Below are positions 60,033 to 64,000 of a stretch of 64,000 nucleotides of DNA, one piece after another (position 1 is the first letter of the stretch; every line of letters begins with the position of its first letter). This DNA is from Microbispora oryzae. Its GTDB lineage: Bacteria; Actinomycetota; Actinomycetes; Streptosporangiales; Streptosporangiaceae. Under the pieces are notes generated by a model. It saw only the letters and a list, made by a program, of their open reading frames with translations, was not told where the DNA came from and ran no database searches. The DNA lies in assembly GCF_017896165.1 (NCBI RefSeq), contig NZ_JAFCNB010000002.1, positions 124,001 through 188,000 on the forward strand, written 5' to 3'. Both the position numbers and the translations under genes were made by a program.

Positions 60033-60695
60033 ATGCGCGTGGTGATCGCGGGCGGGCACGGCAAGATCGCGCTTCGGCTGGAACGGCTGCTGTCGGCGCG
60101 CGGCGACGCGCCGGTCGGCCTGATCCGCAATCCCGATCACGCGGCGGACGTCGCGGCGGCGGGGGCGGAGCCGGTGGTGTGCGACCTGGAGCGGGCCGGC
60201 CGCGACGAGGTGGCGCGGATCCTCATCGGGGCCGGTGCCGTCGTCTTCGCCGCGGGGGCGGGCCCCGGCAGCGGGGCGGCCCGCAAGTACACCGTCGATC
60301 AGGGTGCGTCGGTGCTGCTCGCCGACGCGGCCGAGCGGGCGGGCGTGCCGCGCTTCATCCAGATCTCCACCATGGGCGCGGGATCGCCGGTCGCCCCCGG
60401 CGCCGACGAGGTCTGGACGGCCTACATCGCGGCGAAGACCGCCGCGGAGGACGACCTGCGGTCGCGCGAGCTCAACTGGACGATCCTGCGGCCCGGCGGG
60501 CTGACCGACGAGCCGGGCACCGGCCTGGTCACGCTGGCCGATCCGCCACTGCCCAAGGGGACGGTCTCCCGCGACGACGTGGCGTCGGTGATCGCCGCCC
60601 TCCTCGACACGCCGGACACCCGGCACCGGGTGCTCGAACTGATCGGCGGCGGCGCGCCCGTCGACCAGGCGATCCGGCTGGTGCTCATCCGCTGA
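60033..60695 (+). CDS. Atypical short-chain dehydrogenase / NAD(P)-binding protein
   Basis: A 220-residue NAD(P)-binding protein of the atypical SDR type. The nucleotide-binding loop is AGGHGKIALRLERLL, followed by VCDLERAGRDEVA, VFAAGAGPGSGAARK, ISTMGAGSP, a possible YxxxK in YIAAKTAAED and ILRPGGLTDEPGTG. This layout is the YtfG/CC3_like NAD(P)H-binding family, in which enzymatic activity is often lost. ATG 60033 sits 8 bp after GGAGG. Confidence 0.85.
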   Translation: MRVVIAGGHGKIALRLERLLSARGDAPVGLIRNPDHAADVAAAGAEPVVCDLERAGRDEVARILIGAGAVVFAAGAGPGSGAARKYTVDQGASVLLADAAERAGVPRFIQISTMGAGSPVAPGADEVWTAYIAAKTAAEDDLRSRELNWTILRPGGLTDEPGTGLVTLADPPLPKGTVSRDDVASVIAALLDTPDTRHRVLELIGGGAPVDQAIRLVLIR

Positions 60696-60749
60696 CGTCC
60701 GCACAACACGCGACCACGTGTAGTTAGACAATCCTCACGAACGAGAGTG

Positions 60750-60765
60750 TTGACCGGCCGGTCAA
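60750..60765. promoter_or_regulatory. TTGACC...GGTCAA perfect palindrome
   Basis: The 16-bp perfect palindrome TTGACCGGCCGGTCAA is typical in form of a TetR-family operator. Further GGTCAA half-sites occur as a direct repeat at 60781-60793, all within 70 bp of the SPW gene start. Confidence 0.55.
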
Positions 60766-60816
60766 TCAAGCCCACCGTCGGGTCAACAGGTCAATCTCCC
60801 CCGTTCGGAGGCACGG

Positions 60817-61164
60817 ATGGATCTCACGAGATCGTTGTCCGACGTCATCGCCCTCATCGCCGGCCTGGTATCGGTGCTCGCCACCTTCTTCTGGGCGGGC
60901 GACGTCACCGCGGCCAACACTCCCCTGCTGCTCCTCGGCGCGCTGCTCGTGGTGTCCGCCCTGTGGGCGATCCTCGGCGCGGGCGGCGCCAGTTCATGGG
61001 TCACGGCCGCGTTCGGCGCCCTGCTGTTCGTCTCGCCGTGGGCCTTCGGTTTCGACGGCGACGCCGCCGCCGCGTGGACGGCCTGGATCGCGGGCGGCGT
61101 CACCGTCGTCGTCGGGCTCCTCACGGCCCTCCAGGTCCGCGGCCGGGTGGCGGCCAGCGCCTGA
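60817..61164 (+). CDS. SPW-repeat membrane protein
   Basis: A 115-residue membrane protein with four hydrophobic helices and one SPW motif (VSPWAFGF, about residue 72). The related sequence in the N-terminal half has diverged from it. The start follows GGAG with 6-bp spacing. SPW proteins are of unknown function. It lies behind a strong TetR-type palindrome, so it may be induced by a stress or a small molecule. Confidence 0.85.
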   Translation: MDLTRSLSDVIALIAGLVSVLATFFWAGDVTAANTPLLLLGALLVVSALWAILGAGGASSWVTAAFGALLFVSPWAFGFDGDAAAAWTAWIAGGVTVVVGLLTALQVRGRVAASA

Positions 61165-61255
61165 TTCCCTTCTACACCCGGCCCGTCCTCACACGGCCCG
61201 CCCGGCGTCCGTTCGTGGCGCGGGCGGGCCGTCGCACCGTGATCAGGCGGCCCGA

Positions 61256-64000
61256 TCAGCCGGCGCGGCGCAACCGCAGGGTCAGCACCTGGAACGGGCG
61301 CAACGTGAGCGGGACGGCGCCGTCGGCGTCGGGCGCCGGGGCCACCCGTTCCGGCTCCCGCCCCGGCGCTCCGGCCAGGGGACGTTCCTGAGGTCGTTGT
61401 AGGGGCCGTTCCAGCAGGTCGTCCACCTCCACGGACGCGATCGGGAAGCTCGCGCGCAGCCGGGTGGCGGCCCGCCCGCCGAGCGACTCGTACAGCCGGA
61501 CGATCACGTCGCCCGAGCGGTCGTCCGCCAGCTTGACCGCCTCGACCCGGACGGCGCAGCCCTCGGTGCTCACCAGAGGGGTGATACCGGGGCCGGCGGG
61601 CGGCGCCGCCTCACCCGGCGCTCCAGCCGTCACCCTGAGCGGGAGGTTGAGCGCGTATCCCGACGCCACGGCGTCGGCGACGGTCGCGCCCGGCACCAGC
61701 GCGTAGGTCAGCCGGTGGCTGCCCTGGTCGGCCTCGGGGTCGGGCATCCGGGGCGCCCGCACCAGGCTGAGCCGGGCCGTCGTGGTGGTCCCGCCGTCGG
61801 GCCGGGTGGTACGGCCGACGTCATGCCCGTAGGTGGAGTCGTTGGCGATCGCCACGCCGTAGCCCGGCTCGGCGACATGGATCCAGCGGTGGTTGCACAC
61901 CTCGAAGCGGGCCGCGTCCCAGCTCGTGTTGGTGTGCGTCGGCCGGAATACGTGCCCGAACTGGATCTCGGCCGCCGCCCGGTCGGCGTGCACGTCCAGC
62001 GGGAACGCCACCTTGAGGATCTTCTCCCGCTCGTGCCAGTCGATCTCCGTCTCGATCTCGATCCGGGGGCTGCCCGCCGCGACCCGGACGGTCTGGACGA
62101 TCCGGGAGGCACCGAACGACCGCTCGATCCGCACGGCGGCGACCAGCGGGCCGGTCTCCACCACGGTCACCGCGTCGGCCTCGACGAGGTCGACGCGCCG
62201 CCGGAGGTAGTGCCGGTCGACGTCCCAGGCGTCCCAGCGGTTGGGGAGATCCTGGTGCAGTTGCAGCAGGTTTCCCCGGGAGCCGGGCGCCAGCACCTCG
62301 CGGTCCGCGACCAGGTCTCTCACCGAGGTGAACAGGCCCGACTCGTCGATCTCCACCCTGACCAGGCCGTTGTCCATCGTCGTTCCGTCGACCGTCACGG
62401 GCGCCGGGGGCTCAGCCGGACCGCCGAGCCGTACGGCGCCCGAGCCGGGCACCACCGCGAAGACCGCGGCCGACCCGTCGGTAAGCGGCTGACCGGCCCC
62501 GCCGGCGAGCCCGGCCCCCTCGACCAGCTCGGCGGGCACGGTCACCACCTCGGCGCGGGCCTCGGGGCCGGCGTTGAGCACCCACGCGCCCCGCCCCGGC
62601 CCGGCCGGCGCCCCGATCAGGCCCCCGGTCAGCGCCGCGGCGGCGGCCTGGGTGATCGTTTCAAGCTCGGCCCGCACCCGGGCGTACGTGGCCTCGGCCT
62701 CGCGGTGCACCCACGCGATCGAGCTGCCCGGCAGGATGTCGTGGAACTGGTGCAGCAGGACGACCTTCCACAGGCGGTCGAGATCGTCGTAGGGATAGGG
62801 GAACCCGGCGTGCACGGCCGCGGCCGAGCACCACAGCTCCGCCTCGCGGAGCAGGTGCTCGCCGCGCCGGTTGCCCGCCTTCGTCCGCGCCTGGCTGGTG
62901 TAGGTGGCGCGGTGCAGCTCCAGGTACAGCTCGCCGGACCAGACGGCCGCGTCGGGCTGCTCGGCCATGGCCGCGGCGAAGAACGCGTTGGGGTCCTCGA
63001 TCACCACCCGCGGCGAGCCTTCGAGGTCGCGCAGGCGGCGGGCCTTCTCCAGCATCTCGCGGGTGGGGCCGCCGCCGCCGTCGCCGTGCCCGAACGGCAG
63101 CAGGGACCGGACGCCCGCGCCCTTCTCGGCGTAGTTGCGCACGGCGTGGGCCAGCTCACGGCCCTCGAAGGAGCCGTTGTAGGTGTCTGCGGGCGGGAAG
63201 TGCGTGAAGATCCGGGTGCCGTCGATGCCCTCCCACCAGAAGGTGTGGTGGGGGAACTTGTTGGTCTGGTTCCACGAGATCTTCTGGGTGAGGACCCAGT
63301 CCATGCCGGCCAGGCGGGCGATCTGCGGGTAGGCGGCGGTGTAGCCGAAGGAGTCGGGCAGCCAGACGCCGCGGCACTCCACGCCGAGCTCGTCCATGAA
63401 GAAGCGCTTGCCGTGCACGAGCTGCCGGGCCAGCGCCTCGCCGCCCGGCAGGTTGCCGTCGGCCTCGACCCACATGCCGCCGACCGGAACCCACCGTCCC
63501 TTCGCGACCGCCTCGCGGATCCGCTCGAAGATCTCCGGGTAGCGCTCCTTGACCCAGGCGTACTGCTGGGCCTGCGGCCCGGAGAACACCAGCTCGGGGT
63601 AGTCGCCGGCCAGGGCCGTGACGTTGGCGAAGGTGCGGCCGTTCTTGCGCTGCGTCTCGCGGATGGGCCACAGCCAGGCGCTGTCGATGTGCGCGTGCCC
63701 GGTGGCGGAGACGATGTGGGCGCTGGCGTGGGCGGGAGACGACAGCACGCCGGCGAGCGGCGCGCGGGCCCGCTCGGCCGTTCCCGGCACGTCCTGGAGG
63801 TCGATCTCGTCCATGCAGCGTTCAAGCGCCCGGAGGATCTCGTGCCGGCGCGGGCTGTCGACGGGCAGCTCGGCCATGAGCTCCCTGAGCACCTCGATGT
63901 CGAGAGACAGGTGCCAGACGTTCTCGTCGAGGACGGCCAGGTCGGCGTACGCGAGGCGGTAGAGCGGCGCGTCGCCGGCCGTGGCCTTGTCGCCCAGCGG
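61256..64000 (-). CDS. GH38 alpha-mannosidase (5' truncated by window)
   Basis: The C-terminal 914 residues or so of a GH38 alpha-mannosidase. The frame is still open at 64000, so the true start lies outside. Seen marks are ATGHAHIDSAWLWPIRET with the metal ligands, GGMWVEADGNLPGGEA, the nucleophile Asp in WLPDSFGYTAAYPQ, WWEGIDGTRIFTHFPP and HQFHDILPGSSI. The beta-rich C-terminal domain runs to the end (PLTLRPFQVLTLRLRRAG). No signal peptide can be judged. Together with the GH92 enzyme at the other end of the window it points to mannose-containing substrates. Confidence 0.93.
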   Translation of the reverse strand, partial: PLGDKATAGDAPLYRLAYADLAVLDENVWHLSLDIEVLRELMAELPVDSPRRHEILRALERCMDEIDLQDVPGTAERARAPLAGVLSSPAHASAHIVSATGHAHIDSAWLWPIRETQRKNGRTFANVTALAGDYPELVFSGPQAQQYAWVKERYPEIFERIREAVAKGRWVPVGGMWVEADGNLPGGEALARQLVHGKRFFMDELGVECRGVWLPDSFGYTAAYPQIARLAGMDWVLTQKISWNQTNKFPHHTFWWEGIDGTRIFTHFPPADTYNGSFEGRELAHAVRNYAEKGAGVRSLLPFGHGDGGGGPTREMLEKARRLRDLEGSPRVVIEDPNAFFAAAMAEQPDAAVWSGELYLELHRATYTSQARTKAGNRRGEHLLREAELWCSAAAVHAGFPYPYDDLDRLWKVVLLHQFHDILPGSSIAWVHREAEATYARVRAELETITQAAAAALTGGLIGAPAGPGRGAWVLNAGPEARAEVVTVPAELVEGAGLAGGAGQPLTDGSAAVFAVVPGSGAVRLGGPAEPPAPVTVDGTTMDNGLVRVEIDESGLFTSVRDLVADREVLAPGSRGNLLQLHQDLPNRWDAWDVDRHYLRRRVDLVEADAVTVVETGPLVAAVRIERSFGASRIVQTVRVAAGSPRIEIETEIDWHEREKILKVAFPLDVHADRAAAEIQFGHVFRPTHTNTSWDAARFEVCNHRWIHVAEPGYGVAIANDSTYGHDVGRTTRPDGGTTTTARLSLVRAPRMPDPEADQGSHRLTYALVPGATVADAVASGYALNLPLRVTAGAPGEAAPPAGPGITPLVSTEGCAVRVEAVKLADDRSGDVIVRLYESLGGRAATRLRASFPIASVEVDDLLERPLQRPQERPLAGAPGREPERVAPAPDADGAVPLTLRPFQVLTLRLRRAG

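Noticed and set aside
1-64000. tRNA, rRNA, insertion sequence or integrase
   Set aside because: I looked for T-loop GGTTCGAATCC-type sequences, transposase DDE or HTH motifs and inverted-repeat ends, and saw none that I could support.

Overview
The window is very GC-rich DNA (roughly 70% or more by eye) with strong codon-position bias, GTG and TTG starts, Tat and lipobox signals, a DUF574-type methyltransferase, a DUF222/HNH protein, an SPW-repeat protein and LigD-type polymerase. This points to a filamentous actinomycete. A member of the Streptosporangiaceae or a relative is my best guess, but no marker gene in the window fixes the genus.

Layout. 1-6732: the 3' end of a biosynthetic cluster, with an iterative type I polyketide synthase of the enediyne PksE type (cut by the window edge), its hot-dog thioesterase, an F420H2:NADP oxidoreductase-like protein and two membrane proteins, all on the plus strand and tightly spaced. 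6753-10273: a GH92 mannosidase and a GT4 glycosyltransferase. 10391-15318: Tat-exported phospholipase C, a lipoprotein, and an aldo/keto reductase divergent from a LuxR-type regulator. 15319-19169: two consecutive ABC-F proteins, each preceded by an attenuator-like leader. 19298-24910: a DUF222/HNH protein, a secreted barnase-like RNase with barstar, and a membrane hydrolase. 24935-32520: VKOR-like protein, CBM2-rhamnogalacturonan lyase, DUF4916 protein, MarR regulator, lipoprotein, PhoX phosphatase with a candidate PHO box, and a tyrosine-phosphatase-like protein. 32594-36391: LigD-type primase/polymerase, GH51 arabinofuranosidase and a cytochrome P450. 36410-39752: an ATP-grasp / alpha-E / transglutaminase operon. 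39876-45919: a Ser/Thr kinase divergent from a five-fold nested-HAMP hybrid histidine kinase. 46098-51873: M50-CBS protease, 5'-nucleotidase, a clan-A glycosidase divergent from a TetR regulator, and a small membrane protein. 52203-57485: three overlapping genes encoding a DUF559-type nuclease, a winged-helix protein and a double-ATPase of HerA type. 57611-64000: two membrane or secreted proteins, a DUF574 methyltransferase, an SDR-like protein, an SPW protein, and the 3' part of a GH38 mannosidase cut by the right edge.

How genes work together. The PKS block is one operon with an ATGA overlap between synthase and thioesterase. Phospholipase C, PhoX and 5'-nucleotidase are exported enzymes that could all release phosphate; only PhoX shows a recognisable 11-bp-phased PHO-like element. 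GH92, GH38, GH51, PL11 and the clan-A glycosidase indicate polysaccharide scavenging. The 52203-57485 operon is the best candidate for an undescribed system: a nuclease-like protein, a DNA-binding-like protein and a HerA-family motor fused to a second ATPase are translationally coupled, an architecture reminiscent of NurA-HerA and HerA-based phage defence but with different parts.

The region is also rich in 12-18 bp tandem repeats. Some lie inside linker-coding segments. Three arrays of 12-13 bp units sit exactly in convergent intergenic gaps.
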